Assembly (NCBI RefSeq): GCF_947503705.1
Contig: NZ_CANNES010000002.1
Coordinates: forward strand, 62,001-126,000
Origin: an uncultured Tateyamaria sp.
GTDB lineage: Bacteria > Pseudomonadota > Alphaproteobacteria > Rhodobacterales > Rhodobacteraceae
Reading direction: 5' to 3'
DNA: 64,000 bases
The notes below the pieces were generated by a model. It was given only the letters and a program-made list of their open reading frames with translations. It did no database searches and was not told where the DNA came from. The position numbers and the translations under genes were made by a program. Below, in pieces: positions 20,055 through 29,091 of the stretch; position 1 is the stretch's first letter; each line of letters opens with the position of its first letter.

Positions 20055-21320
20055 CTAGGACGCTGCGCCATCTACGATTTCACGCATGGCCTGAAGGAAG
20101 GCTGACACCTCGGCGACCGAATTGTAGTGGCACATCGAAACGCGCACGGCCGATGGCAACCCCAAAGGATCAAGAATGTTTCCTGAGTAATGATCTGCTT
20201 TGCGGGTGTGCGTTCGGATACCGCGTGCGCGCAGTGCTGTGACCAGATCAGGGGCATCTGTCCCTTCCAGCGTGATGGAAACCAATCCCTCGCGGGCCGG
20301 ATTATCCTCGCCACCGATGATGCCCACGCCCGGCAGGTCCGCCAGACCGGCCAGATTGCCCGTGCCAAAGATCATTGCGTTGGTCAGCGCCTGTTCATGA
20401 TCATGGATGGCCGCGCCCGCCGCCTCGATGCGTGCGCGCTTGTCCTGCGCATCACTCACCTGACCGCCCAGCCAGTCGAAATACTCGACCACATTGGACA
20501 TTGTAGCATAGGCACCTGTGTCGCGTGTTCCCAATTCCCAATTGCCTTCGGGCCCACCGATCAGGCTGTCATGCGGCAATGCGTTCAACCGGGGTGATGT
20601 CCAGGCGATCCCGTAGCCATGGCGCGAAAACACCTTGTAGGGAGAAATCACATAGCCATCGATGTCGTAGCCCTTGATGTCGATCAGCCCATGACTTGCG
20701 TGCTGGATGCCGTCGACAATGATGATCGCATCCGGCGCGACGGAACGGATGGCCTTTGCCACGGCGGCAACATCCACGCCCATGCCGGTCACCGGCGACG
20801 TGTGCAGGATCGTGGCCACCCGGATGTCAGGGCGCAGATGCGGGATGTAATCCTCCGCCGTCACGCAGCCGGTCGCATCATTGTGCGGCACCTGAACATA
20901 GGGCTTGCCTGCCACCTTGGCCCAGCGTGTGCAGGCACTGCGGGTCGCAGGGTGCTCAAGTGTCGACCCGAGGACAACACCACCGTCCTCTGTTTCCAGA
21001 ATGGCGTTCATGATCAGTCGAAACAGCAGTTCAGTCCCGCTTTCACCGGCAAAGATATCCCCCTCTGGCGCGTTGAAGAAGACACGCATATCGTCCTTGG
21101 CCTGATTGATCACACGCACAAGTTCATGTGCCATTTCATTGTCGCGCCCCTGATTGTCCGGGATCGCGGCAAAGTGGTTGGACGTCTCGACAACGCTGTT
21201 CAACGTCAAGGCACCGCCCGCGTTTTCAAAGAAGACGCGCGGCCCGGCCACAGGGCAAGTTTCGACATGTGCAAAACGCCCGCGAATGTCGGCCATCAAG
21301 GTGGGGTTGTCGGTAATCAT
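20055..21320 (-). CDS. Class V aminotransferase / cysteine-desulfurase-fold PLP enzyme
   Basis: This 421-residue enzyme has the class V aminotransferase fold used by cysteine desulfurases, isopenicillin epimerases and several lyases. Lys229 (ISPYKVFSRHG) is the expected PLP lysine, and Asp203 and His207 lie in VDGIQHASH, matching the cofactor-binding D-x-x-[QH] block. No SufE partner or obvious desulfurase Cys loop is seen, and the catabolic context argues against an iron-sulfur role. It is the last gene of the TRAP-linked operon, 48 bases after the DUF4392 gene with AGAAGG before its start. It probably transaminates or cleaves an amino acid in that pathway; the substrate is unknown. Confidence 0.82.
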   Translation of the reverse strand: MITDNPTLMADIRGRFAHVETCPVAGPRVFFENAGGALTLNSVVETSNHFAAIPDNQGRDNEMAHELVRVINQAKDDMRVFFNAPEGDIFAGESGTELLFRLIMNAILETEDGGVVLGSTLEHPATRSACTRWAKVAGKPYVQVPHNDATGCVTAEDYIPHLRPDIRVATILHTSPVTGMGVDVAAVAKAIRSVAPDAIIIVDGIQHASHGLIDIKGYDIDGYVISPYKVFSRHGYGIAWTSPRLNALPHDSLIGGPEGNWELGTRDTGAYATMSNVVEYFDWLGGQVSDAQDKRARIEAAGAAIHDHEQALTNAMIFGTGNLAGLADLPGVGIIGGEDNPAREGLVSITLEGTDAPDLVTALRARGIRTHTRKADHYSGNILDPLGLPSAVRVSMCHYNSVAEVSAFLQAMREIVDGAAS

Positions 21321-21368
21321 TGGTGTCTGCCTTCTCTGAGACCGCCATGGGTTCTTGTGGTTTTAAAT

Positions 21369-22376
21369 TTAGGCCAGGGCCTTGCGTACAACGGCCTCGG
21401 CCATTTCCGCCAATGCTATATGGGTCGTGTCACGGATACCATCGACGTGAGGGTCGATTATGCCGTCAGCCGAATTGATCAGGCCGTTGGCCGTCATCAC
21501 CTCTAGCAGCCGTGCCTCCATTGCCGGTGTGTGAACCAAACGGGCGTCGCCAACGCGCAAAGCCATTGCGGCGCAAATAGCGCTGCAGCCCCAGTTCGAA
21601 ACGGCCGCCGTCACCAGAACATCCGCACCGCTGACCGCGCCGATACCCCCGCCACAAGGGCAATCACCAGGGCCGCCGTAAGGGATCGCCGTTTTGACCA
21701 CGTCCGCCACCACGCCCATGCCAATCTCGTTCCCGCCATCGCCGACTGCAACGACAGGTATGCCCCGCGCCAGACCTTCGTCAAAGAGCATATCAATACG
21801 CGCCCGGCCCATACCATAGTCGCGCCCGCGCATGTTGTAATAAATGCCGTTCTCGTTGCGCCCGACACGCTCTGTCGAAAACAAAAGGTCAGGCTTCAAA
21901 CGCTTTAGCATGTCGCGCGCCGCCGCCTGCCCGGCTACATCCTCAACCGGATAGGATTCCAGCACAACGCAAGCCATAGACCCGTCGGCGCTGGCCTCCC
22001 TTGCGGTCGCATGGTCAACCACGGCTAGGCCACAGGCTCGCAGAACCGCCGCCATCGCCGCGATCAACGTTTCTTCGATCACCACGACGGTTGTGGCCCT
22101 GCGCGCCAGCCACAGGGCCCGCACCACCGCCGCGGCCCCCGATGGGCCGTCATTTTCACCCAGTTCGGGCGACAGCCACGCGCGCGACACCGAACCGGTC
22201 GTCACGATCACCGAGCCCCCCTGGGGGATCGCCAGCAATCTGTCCGCTGCCGCCGCCACGAGGGGGCCACCAACAAGCGCACGCGACGCGTCATATAGCG
22301 GTTCAATCCCGCGGTTGCCGATGTCGAGGTTGACCAATCTGTCCAGCTGTTCGTCATATTTGACAAAATCGCTCAT
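21369..22376 (-). CDS. DUF4392 / D-glutamate cyclase-like protein
   Basis: This 335-residue protein resembles the DUF4392 family, whose mammalian member is D-glutamate cyclase (D-glutamate to 5-oxo-D-proline). Diagnostic blocks are ERVGRNENGIYYNMRGRDYG and VGDGGNEIGMG, followed by a Cys-rich PCGGG loop. An early motif, IVTTGSVSRAWLSPELGENDGPSG, is also family-like. I chose the ATG at 22376, preceded by GGGGGAAGC and overlapping the upstream stop by ATGA; a start at 22409 lies inside the previous gene. The context with PLP enzymes and dehydrogenases suggests it handles an acidic amino acid, possibly of D-form; this is inference. Confidence 0.78.
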   Translation of the reverse strand: MSDFVKYDEQLDRLVNLDIGNRGIEPLYDASRALVGGPLVAAAADRLLAIPQGGSVIVTTGSVSRAWLSPELGENDGPSGAAAVVRALWLARRATTVVVIEETLIAAMAAVLRACGLAVVDHATAREASADGSMACVVLESYPVEDVAGQAAARDMLKRLKPDLLFSTERVGRNENGIYYNMRGRDYGMGRARIDMLFDEGLARGIPVVAVGDGGNEIGMGVVADVVKTAIPYGGPGDCPCGGGIGAVSGADVLVTAAVSNWGCSAICAAMALRVGDARLVHTPAMEARLLEVMTANGLINSADGIIDPHVDGIRDTTHIALAEMAEAVVRKALA

Positions 22377-23632
22377 CTGCTTCCCCCAAACAGTGTTTCC
22401 TCGAACCACGCCCCGTCATCCAGTCGCTCTGCGACCATTCCCGCGGCTCTGTCCAGCGCTGTCACCAATGCCGCCACGCCCCCAACCGCGTCCAATGCGC
22501 CAGCAGTGGGTTTCAAGCGCAGCGACACCCGCCCGCCCGGGGCCCCATGCGTGTTTACCGTCAACACCCCATTGTCACGCAAAAGGATCATCCCAATCGC
22601 TGCGGTTGCTTCGGCCGGCACGATGTTTGCAGTCTTGCGTCCGGCCATCACAAGCACCCGTTTCAGAACATCCTGTTCATCCAGCATCGGCCCTAAGTCA
22701 GAGCGTTGCACAACGTCCGCACCCCAGGCATGCGCCAAGGCATCAGCAATGGACTGACCATCGCGGGCCTCATTGCGCAAATCCTCTGGGTCAAACTTTT
22801 GCAGGCTGCGCATCGCACCCGCCGCAATCGGTGCGCGGGCCTCTTGGCCCAGCTCTGACGCCTTGGCGAGTGTTGCCAGAACCGGCGTGGATGCACCGCA
22901 CAGGATACCGGCCCGGGGGCCGGACAAACCCGCCTTGTCGGCATTGGTGATCGCAAAATCCGCCCCCATGGTCAGGCTTTCAGCCCCACCATACAGCACG
23001 GGCCGAAGCCGCGCGCCATATGCTTCGTCCATGAAAACCGTCGCACCCGCTGCCTTGCCTGCGGAAATGGCAACATCTGTCTGTGCGTCCGGCAGCCGCG
23101 CCAGTGTACTGGTCACTGTGGTCAGCACCATCAAGGCGGGGCGATGTTCCACAAGCGCTGCGGCAGGCACGGCACTGCCCGGTATCTCGATCAGCTCGAC
23201 ACCCGCCAGTTTGCAGCCGCGCACAACGGACGCGTGGCTTCGGTCACCGTCGGGCACCACGGACACAACGGGCCGCCCATCTGACAGAGCCAGGATGGCA
23301 GCGACGATCCCGGCGCTGGTCCGGTTGGTTACGGCCACGGTGTCTCCGCCCCCGAAATGGGTAATGGCGACCTCTGCCAATTCGCCAGCGAAAAGACCGG
23401 GGCCGATCCATTCCTCGCAATAGGTATCCAGGTCTTCGGGTTTGAGCGGGAAGTAACGCGGATTACCGGTGAAAACGCCGATGGCTTCGCTTCCCCGCGA
23501 CGCAACGACATCCGCTGCAATCGCCTGCGCGTGCCGCAGACGTCGAATTTCCGCTGCGCTGTCCGTCAGAAACCGGCCGCGAGCAAAGCCCACGGAAGGA
23601 TCAAGCGCATTGCCGAAACGATCATTGCCCAT
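22373..23632 (-). CDS. SelA-like PLP-dependent enzyme
   Basis: This 419-residue enzyme looks like the SelA/DgaE branch of fold-type I PLP enzymes. Lys233 in NADKAGLSGPRAGILCG stands where SelA proteins carry their PLP lysine before a GPQAG-type loop, and Asp202 in FMDEAYGA is the cofactor aspartate. SelA-like enzymes outside selenocysteine synthesis include ammonia lyases of amino-sugar acids. No selenocysteine genes are near, so a lyase or related catabolic role is likelier. The ATG at 23632 comes two bases after the aldehyde dehydrogenase stop; an ATG-like start at 23656 would overlap that gene. Coupled to the next gene by ATGA. Confidence 0.72.
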   Translation of the reverse strand: MGNDRFGNALDPSVGFARGRFLTDSAAEIRRLRHAQAIAADVVASRGSEAIGVFTGNPRYFPLKPEDLDTYCEEWIGPGLFAGELAEVAITHFGGGDTVAVTNRTSAGIVAAILALSDGRPVVSVVPDGDRSHASVVRGCKLAGVELIEIPGSAVPAAALVEHRPALMVLTTVTSTLARLPDAQTDVAISAGKAAGATVFMDEAYGARLRPVLYGGAESLTMGADFAITNADKAGLSGPRAGILCGASTPVLATLAKASELGQEARAPIAAGAMRSLQKFDPEDLRNEARDGQSIADALAHAWGADVVQRSDLGPMLDEQDVLKRVLVMAGRKTANIVPAEATAAIGMILLRDNGVLTVNTHGAPGGRVSLRLKPTAGALDAVGGVAALVTALDRAAGMVAERLDDGAWFEETLFGGSR

Positions 23633-23634
23633 GA

Positions 23635-25110
23635 TTAGACTGCCGCCGTCACGCATTTGCGGAACGTGTAGGCCTCAAGCGCGCCTTCGATGGAGTACTC
23701 AGACCCCATGCCCGATTGTTTGATCCCGCCATAGGACATGCCGGGGATTTGCCCGCCGCCCTGATTTACCTGAACCCAGCCTGCATCAATCGCCCGGGTC
23801 ATCCGAATGATCGTGCTCATGTCGTGGGTAAAGATAAAAGCGGCCAGCCCGTAATGCGTATCGTTGGCCTGAGCGATCATGTCAGCCTCGTCCTCCCAAG
23901 CGAGTGCGACAAGCACCGGGCCGAACACCTCTTCGCGCGCAATGCGCCAGGAATTGTCGAGGCCGGTCAGGATCGTCGGGATCGGGTGAAAGCCCGCGTC
24001 TGTGCCCTTGGGCGTCTCGCCGGTGAGGAAGATCGCCCCCTGCGCTTCGGCCTCGGCGACATAGGCGCAGATTTCGTCGTAACGCTCGGCATTGACCACG
24101 GCACCAATGTCGCTGTCTTCGTCGAGGGCATCGCCGACGGTCATGGCAGCGGCCTTTTCCGCGACGCGGGGCATCAGGTCATCCCAGACCGATTTATGGA
24201 CAAACAGGCGCGACCCGGCGGTGCAGCTTTGCCCCTGCCGCGCAAAGCGCATGGCATTCACGACCCCCTGTGCCGTGGCGTCGATCCGCTCGGGCGTGCA
24301 GGCATCGGGAAAGATGATGCAGGGGCTCTTGCCGCCCAGTTCAAGCGTCACATTGGCGATCCTGTCGGCGGTGGAATGGGACACCAGCTTGCCGACCTCG
24401 GACGATCCGGTGAACGAAACCTTTGCAATGCCGGGATGATTGGCAAGGGCGGCACCTGCCTCTTCGCCAAGGCCCGTGACCACGTTGAAGACACCTGGGG
24501 GGAATATATCAGCGGCCAATTCAACCAACCGCAATACAGCCAAAGGCGCGTCTTCGGCAGGTTTCAGCACAAGGCAATTACCGGTGGCCAGTGCCATTGA
24601 AATCTTGACCGCCCCCAGCTGCAGCGGTGAATTCCACGGAATAATCGACCCGACAACGCCCAGCGGTTCACGCGTGGCATAGGAGAAAATTCCCGGCCCC
24701 AACGGCAATGTCTCGCCTTTTTGTTCGACGGCCACACCACCGTAATACTTCAGCACACCTGCAGCACCCGCCGCTTCGCCGCGCGACTGGGTGCGCACCG
24801 CGTTTCCACTTTCAGCAGCCAGAATGCGGGCGACTTCCTCCGCGTGGGCGCTGAGCCGGTTGCCCAGTTCGGTCAGCATCGCGCCCCGTTCGGATGCAGG
24901 GCGCGCAGCCCAATCGCGACGCGCACGTTCAGCGGCGGCAACGGCGAGGTCAATTTCGGCTGCTGTTCCGCGCCCAATTTCACAGATCACTTTGCGACGG
25001 GACGGGTTTTCCACCGCCAGTTTTGCGCCGTTCTCCGGCCAGTGCCATCTTCCGTCTATGTATGATCCGGCAAGCCCGTCGGTCGGCAAGGTGTATTCAA
25101 GTAGTGCCAT
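23635..25110 (-). CDS. NAD(P)-dependent aldehyde dehydrogenase
   Basis: This 491-residue enzyme has all hallmarks of the aldehyde dehydrogenase superfamily: Asn160 in IIPWNSPL, Glu257 in TLELGGKSP, the glycine motif FTGSSEVGK near 233-241 and the nucleophile Cys296 in GQSCTAGSR. It would oxidise a semialdehyde or aldehyde intermediate to a carboxylate. It sits three bases after the hydroxyacid dehydrogenase gene, which can supply such a semialdehyde. The exact substrate is not visible. Confidence 0.92.
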   Translation of the reverse strand: MALLEYTLPTDGLAGSYIDGRWHWPENGAKLAVENPSRRKVICEIGRGTAAEIDLAVAAAERARRDWAARPASERGAMLTELGNRLSAHAEEVARILAAESGNAVRTQSRGEAAGAAGVLKYYGGVAVEQKGETLPLGPGIFSYATREPLGVVGSIIPWNSPLQLGAVKISMALATGNCLVLKPAEDAPLAVLRLVELAADIFPPGVFNVVTGLGEEAGAALANHPGIAKVSFTGSSEVGKLVSHSTADRIANVTLELGGKSPCIIFPDACTPERIDATAQGVVNAMRFARQGQSCTAGSRLFVHKSVWDDLMPRVAEKAAAMTVGDALDEDSDIGAVVNAERYDEICAYVAEAEAQGAIFLTGETPKGTDAGFHPIPTILTGLDNSWRIAREEVFGPVLVALAWEDEADMIAQANDTHYGLAAFIFTHDMSTIIRMTRAIDAGWVQVNQGGGQIPGMSYGGIKQSGMGSEYSIEGALEAYTFRKCVTAAV

Positions 25111-25113
25111 GTT

Positions 25114-25998
25114 TCAGTCCTGTGCTTCATCGGGCAGCGCCCGCAACGTTTTGTAGATCGCGGAAAAGTCCAAATTTCCGTCCATTCTCGCAAACTCCGT
25201 GAACGCGCGCGCAGCTTCTGCGCCGAAGGGTGTGATCTGACCTGTGGAAGTCGCCGCCGCTTGCGCCAGTCGCAAATCCTTTGCCATGAGCGCCGAGGCG
25301 AAGCCCGGGGCAAATGCGTTAGACGACGGCGCGGCAGGCACCACGCCCGGGATGGGACAGCGATTTTCGAGCGTCCAGCTCTGCGCAGCGGCACCTGCGC
25401 AAAGCGCATAGAACTTGTGCAGGTCCAGTTGCAACGCGTCAGCCAGCGCAAAGCCTTCCATCACCGCCATTGCCGTGATGCCGCAGATCATGTTGTGGCA
25501 CGCCTTGGCCGCCTGCCCCGAACCTGCCGGGCCAAAGAACGTGATCTTTGCGCCCATGGCTTCCAGAACTGGCTTGGCTCTAGCAAAGGCTTCATCCGCG
25601 CCGCCGACCATAAAGCTGAGGCTGCCCGCCTCCGCCCCTGTTGGCCCACCGGATACCGGCGCATCCAGCATCATGAGGTCCTTCGACTTGGCTTGGGCGG
25701 CCAAATCGCGCGCCGTATCAACGTCTATGGTCGAGCAGTCGATAAGCAGCGCGCTAGAGGCCGCCCCGGCGTGGACGACCTCGGCGTGGACCTTGGCGAC
25801 GTGCCGCCCTTCGGGCAACATGGTCACAATGATCTCTGCCTCGGCGATGGCCGCAGCCGTTGGCTCAACCGCACCATCGAACATGGCGCGCATCTCGGCA
25901 GAGATATCCATGCCGAGAACATCATGACCCGCCGCCTGCAACACTTTCGCCATGGGCCGCCCCATCGTGCCCAGCCCGATAAAAGCAATATTTGCCAT
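25114..25998 (-). CDS. Beta-hydroxyacid dehydrogenase (3-hydroxyisobutyrate dehydrogenase family)
   Basis: This 294-residue NAD(P)-dependent enzyme shows the Rossmann start IAFIGLGTMGRPMAKVL, the substrate motif DAPVSGGPTGAEAGSL near 112-126 and the catalytic Lys165 in GSGQAAKACHNM. The family oxidises beta-hydroxy acids to semialdehydes (3-hydroxyisobutyrate, tartronate semialdehyde, hydroxymethylglutarate and similar). The start is the ATG at 25998, after GGAAAGAGAG; a TTG just before it is less likely. It lies 19 bases after the TRAP permease gene and directly before the aldehyde dehydrogenase. Confidence 0.9.
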   Translation of the reverse strand: MANIAFIGLGTMGRPMAKVLQAAGHDVLGMDISAEMRAMFDGAVEPTAAAIAEAEIIVTMLPEGRHVAKVHAEVVHAGAASSALLIDCSTIDVDTARDLAAQAKSKDLMMLDAPVSGGPTGAEAGSLSFMVGGADEAFARAKPVLEAMGAKITFFGPAGSGQAAKACHNMICGITAMAVMEGFALADALQLDLHKFYALCAGAAAQSWTLENRCPIPGVVPAAPSSNAFAPGFASALMAKDLRLAQAAATSTGQITPFGAEAARAFTEFARMDGNLDFSAIYKTLRALPDEAQD

Positions 25999-26017
25999 CA
26001 ATTCTCTCTTTCCATAG

Positions 26018-27304
26018 TCAGCGCATCAACATCTCTGGCAGCCACAAGGCCAAGTTCGGAAACACGGCAAGCAGCGCAATCATCGCAGCCATGGCCACAA
26101 CGAACGGCAACGCCCCCAGCATGACATCCGTCATCGGGCCGCGCCCACGCACCCCCTGCACAACATAAAGGTTCAACCCGATGGGCGGGGTAATCAGAGC
26201 AGTTTCAATCAGGATCATCATGACGATCCCGTACCAGACCGGGTCAAAGCCAAGGCTGAACATCAAGGGCGCGATGATCGGGATCGTCGTGATCATCATG
26301 GATAGCGTTTCCATGAAGCAGCCAAGCACCACATAAAAAATAACAACGGCCAGCAGCATCTGCATCGGTGACAGCCCAAGTCCTGTCACAAACTGGTTGA
26401 GCTGCGAGGTCAGACCGATGCCGGACAGGATCATGTTCAGGATATATGCCGCCATGATGATCAGAACGATCATGGCCGTGGTCACGACCGTGCCTTCCAG
26501 CGCCTCGTTCAGCATCTTCCAGTTCAGCCGCCCCCGCCCCGCCGCGATGATCAATGCGGCGACAACTCCCAAAGCCGCAGCCTCGGTCGGCGTGGCAAAG
26601 CCTGCATAAATCGAGCCAATCACCACGACAAAGACCATGATGGGAGGCAGAACCCCGATTGTGCCTGCGAACCGTTCGGCCAGAGTATAGTGAGCGCGGT
26701 GACCCGCCATTTCGGGCCGCAACAGCACGATGCCTATGATCGCCGCCATAAACAGCCCCGCCAGCATCAGCCCGGGAATGATCCCCGCGATATAAAGCTG
26801 CGGAACAGAGGTGTTGGTCAGAATACCGTAAATGATCAGGTTCACCGACGGCGGGATCAGAATGCCAAGTGTGCCACCCGCTGCAAGTGTGCCAAGAAAC
26901 AGCTTGGGTCCATAACCGTGGCGGTCAATCTGCGGCACAGCAACCGTGCCGATCGTGGCCGCCGTTGCGACGGAAGAGCCGGAAGTGGCCGAGAAAAGCG
27001 CACAGGCCCCGATATTGGCATGCATCACGCCACCCGGGAGCCAGCCCAACCATTTGGCCAGCGCGTCATACATCGCGTCAGCCACACCCGAGCGCAGCAT
27101 GATCTCTCCGAGCAGGACAAACAACGGGATCGCCATAAGCAGGAAGCCGGATGAGGCTGTCCAAGCAACCTCGCCCGACGCCTGATAGAGCGGCAGGAAA
27201 CCGAAAGTGCGATCCAGAGTGACGGCCATCACGCCCAGAGCCGCCGCAATCGGCAGGCTAAGCGCGATCAAGACGATCAAGAGAATGAGGGCAGTCATGA
27301 GCAT
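26018..27304 (-). CDS. dctM: TRAP transporter large permease (DctM type)
   Basis: This 428-residue inner-membrane protein is the large subunit of a tripartite TRAP importer. It begins with a strong helix (LILLIVLIALSLPIAAALG) and carries family motifs such as FSATSGSSVATAATIG and GGTLGILIPPSVNLIIYG near residues 105-155, plus PTEAAALG. About 12 hydrophobic segments are visible and length is normal. It works with the small permease four bases upstream and the periplasmic receptor. AGGAG precedes the start. Confidence 0.93.
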   Translation of the reverse strand: MLMTALILLIVLIALSLPIAAALGVMAVTLDRTFGFLPLYQASGEVAWTASSGFLLMAIPLFVLLGEIMLRSGVADAMYDALAKWLGWLPGGVMHANIGACALFSATSGSSVATAATIGTVAVPQIDRHGYGPKLFLGTLAAGGTLGILIPPSVNLIIYGILTNTSVPQLYIAGIIPGLMLAGLFMAAIIGIVLLRPEMAGHRAHYTLAERFAGTIGVLPPIMVFVVVIGSIYAGFATPTEAAALGVVAALIIAAGRGRLNWKMLNEALEGTVVTTAMIVLIIMAAYILNMILSGIGLTSQLNQFVTGLGLSPMQMLLAVVIFYVVLGCFMETLSMMITTIPIIAPLMFSLGFDPVWYGIVMMILIETALITPPIGLNLYVVQGVRGRGPMTDVMLGALPFVVAMAAMIALLAVFPNLALWLPEMLMR

Positions 27305-27307
27305 CGG

Positions 27308-27877
27308 TTATCTACGCTCCTGCGCGTCACGAATTTCGGCGTCGGTTTCTTCTTGCGCGCCGCGCACTCCGGCAATCGCATGCGCAGACGTCAGGTCGCG
27401 GCGCAGCAACGCGCGAATGGTTTCGGCGATCAGAATGGCCGTGACCGCACCAAAAACCCAAAGGCCTGCCGCCCAAAGCCCGTGCGGAATCCAACGCGGC
27501 ACCTGCATCTGACTGTTGGAGACAGCACCCGTGCGCCATGAGTTTTCGAACAATCCGGTGGCAAACCAGGCAAGGAAAATAGCGAAGGCAAACATGGAAA
27601 TCAAAGCAAGCAGATCAAGGACAGCCTGCCCCGGTCGGGGCAGCTGTGCGTGCAAGATGTCGATACGCACATGGGCGCGCCGGACGATCGCCAAAGAGCA
27701 ACCCCAAGTCACTGTAATCGCCAGGATATAGCCCGCAACTTCGTCGGCATTGATGAGGCTGATCCCCAAAAGTTTGCGGCTAACCACTTCAACAGCGATC
27801 ATCGCGACCGACAGCAGCAATGCCACGCCGCAGATGCGCGCCATCCAAGTCGAAACACGTTCAGCAAACTCATACAT
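27308..27877 (-). CDS. dctQ: TRAP transporter small permease (DctQ type)
   Basis: This 189-residue membrane protein has the four-helix layout of DctQ, with the family motif GCSLAIVRRAHVRIDIL near residue 62. The ATG at 27877 follows CAGGACCGG and is preferred; an ATG at 27895 adds six residues but has no ribosome site. It couples the periplasmic receptor to the large permease. The C-terminal tail beyond the last helix is charged and cytoplasmic. Confidence 0.88.
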   Translation of the reverse strand: MYEFAERVSTWMARICGVALLLSVAMIAVEVVSRKLLGISLINADEVAGYILAITVTWGCSLAIVRRAHVRIDILHAQLPRPGQAVLDLLALISMFAFAIFLAWFATGLFENSWRTGAVSNSQMQVPRWIPHGLWAAGLWVFGAVTAILIAETIRALLRRDLTSAHAIAGVRGAQEETDAEIRDAQERR

Positions 27878-27961
27878 GGCCGGTCCTGACGACATTTTGT
27901 GGGTGACTTATCGACCGCGCAACCTGCGCCGCGCGGTCGGATTTGGAATGGGCGTTTGACG

Positions 27962-29002
27962 CTATTCGATGGTCACACCGACCACCGAACCGACGGATGC
28001 ATTCCATGTTGCGACACAGTCTGCGCCACATTGTGCGCCCCAATTTGCCAGCACCACGTCGCGCAAGATCTTGTCGCGCAACTCGATATCCGCGTCGCTT
28101 ACCGAAACACGGGTCATGCTGCCGGGATTGTCGCGCGTACAGCCCGCCTCGCCTGCGTTGCAGGCAAAACCTTCGGCGGTTTCGCTGCCAGCCCCGGCCC
28201 AGACTTCGTTTTCAAAGGCTGTGAACTGATCTGTCAGGAAGGTGCGGACACTTTCGTCCAGTCCGTCCCAGAGTTCGCCATTGGCCACAAGTACGACAGG
28301 CGACCACGCGATGGGCAATTCATAAATGTGGGTCGCAACCTCATTCCAGCGGGCGTTGAAGCCAGACATCGATCCGGTGATCGCACAGTCGATCACTCCG
28401 GTTTGCAGGCCTTGTACCACTTCCCCAAAACTCATCGAGACAGCCGTTGCACCGAGGGCATCGACAAAATCCCCAATGGCCGAGCCTGACGCGCGGATCT
28501 TGCGCCCTTCAAGATCGGACAGGCCCGACAAGGCATCACGGCAATAAACGACTTGGGCGGAATAGGGATAGACCCCCAACAATTCGACGCCATAAGCCGT
28601 GCGGTATTCTTCGGCCATGACTGGCTTCCAAGCGTCCGAAATGGCACGCGCCGTCGCAATATCGGGCGCAAGGCCAGGCAGGTCGTTTCCACCGTTCAAG
28701 GCGTTGTCGCCGATCAGATAGCCCATCGGTGTTTCCGCGAATTGCAGCGTGCCTTGCTCAACAAGGCGAATGATTTCGGACCCATCCATACCCAGTTCAT
28801 TGAAGGGGCGAATATCGGCAGTGATCGCACCGCCAGACACTTCGGGCAGTGTCTTTGTAAAGAACGGCTGAGTGAAATCGGTATACATCGACACCATCCC
28901 CCAAGAGCCGACGACATTCAGCTTGGTTTCGGGCAAGTCCTCGGCGACTGCGGGGGCCGCAGCAAGGACAAGGGCGAGTGCAGATAGATTTGGCAGCTTC
29001 AT
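27962..29002 (-). CDS. dctP: TRAP transporter substrate-binding protein (DctP type)
   Basis: This 346-residue periplasmic receptor has a signal peptide (MKLPNLSALALVLAAAPAVA) and DctP-family features, including the segment LEGRKIRASGS with the arginine that usually holds the ligand carboxylate. Two Cys pairs are visible near the C-terminus (CNAGEAGC and CGADC), plus one Cys near residue 155, suggesting disulfides in the periplasm. The ligand should be an organic acid or amino acid. Strong GGAGGGAATGAA precedes the start. First structural gene of the operon after the LysR gene. Confidence 0.9.
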   Translation of the reverse strand: MKLPNLSALALVLAAAPAVAEDLPETKLNVVGSWGMVSMYTDFTQPFFTKTLPEVSGGAITADIRPFNELGMDGSEIIRLVEQGTLQFAETPMGYLIGDNALNGGNDLPGLAPDIATARAISDAWKPVMAEEYRTAYGVELLGVYPYSAQVVYCRDALSGLSDLEGRKIRASGSAIGDFVDALGATAVSMSFGEVVQGLQTGVIDCAITGSMSGFNARWNEVATHIYELPIAWSPVVLVANGELWDGLDESVRTFLTDQFTAFENEVWAGAGSETAEGFACNAGEAGCTRDNPGSMTRVSVSDADIELRDKILRDVVLANWGAQCGADCVATWNASVGSVVGVTIE

Positions 29003-29047
29003 TTCATTCCCTCCATGAGAAACATGAAGTGAGCCTAGAAAATCGCA

Positions 29048-29065
29048 ACAATCGAATCCAATTGT
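29048..29065. promoter_or_regulatory. Candidate regulator site before dctP
   Basis: An imperfect 18-base palindrome (ACAAT outer arms, seven of nine positions paired) lies 45 bases upstream of the dctP start, in the 89-base gap behind the LysR gene. Its size and T/A edges fit a LysR-type site, but it could be chance. Confidence 0.3.
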
Positions 29066-29091
29066 CGTTTTTGCTCGGTCTCAATCGTTTT

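Noticed and set aside
20619-21506. 295-codon plus-strand frame
   Set aside because: Overlaps the class V PLP enzyme in antisense and spans an intergenic gap; His/Arg-rich shadow composition.
22093-22950. Pro-rich plus-strand frame
   Set aside because: Antisense to the DUF4392 and SelA-like genes; low-complexity Pro/Arg/His composition.
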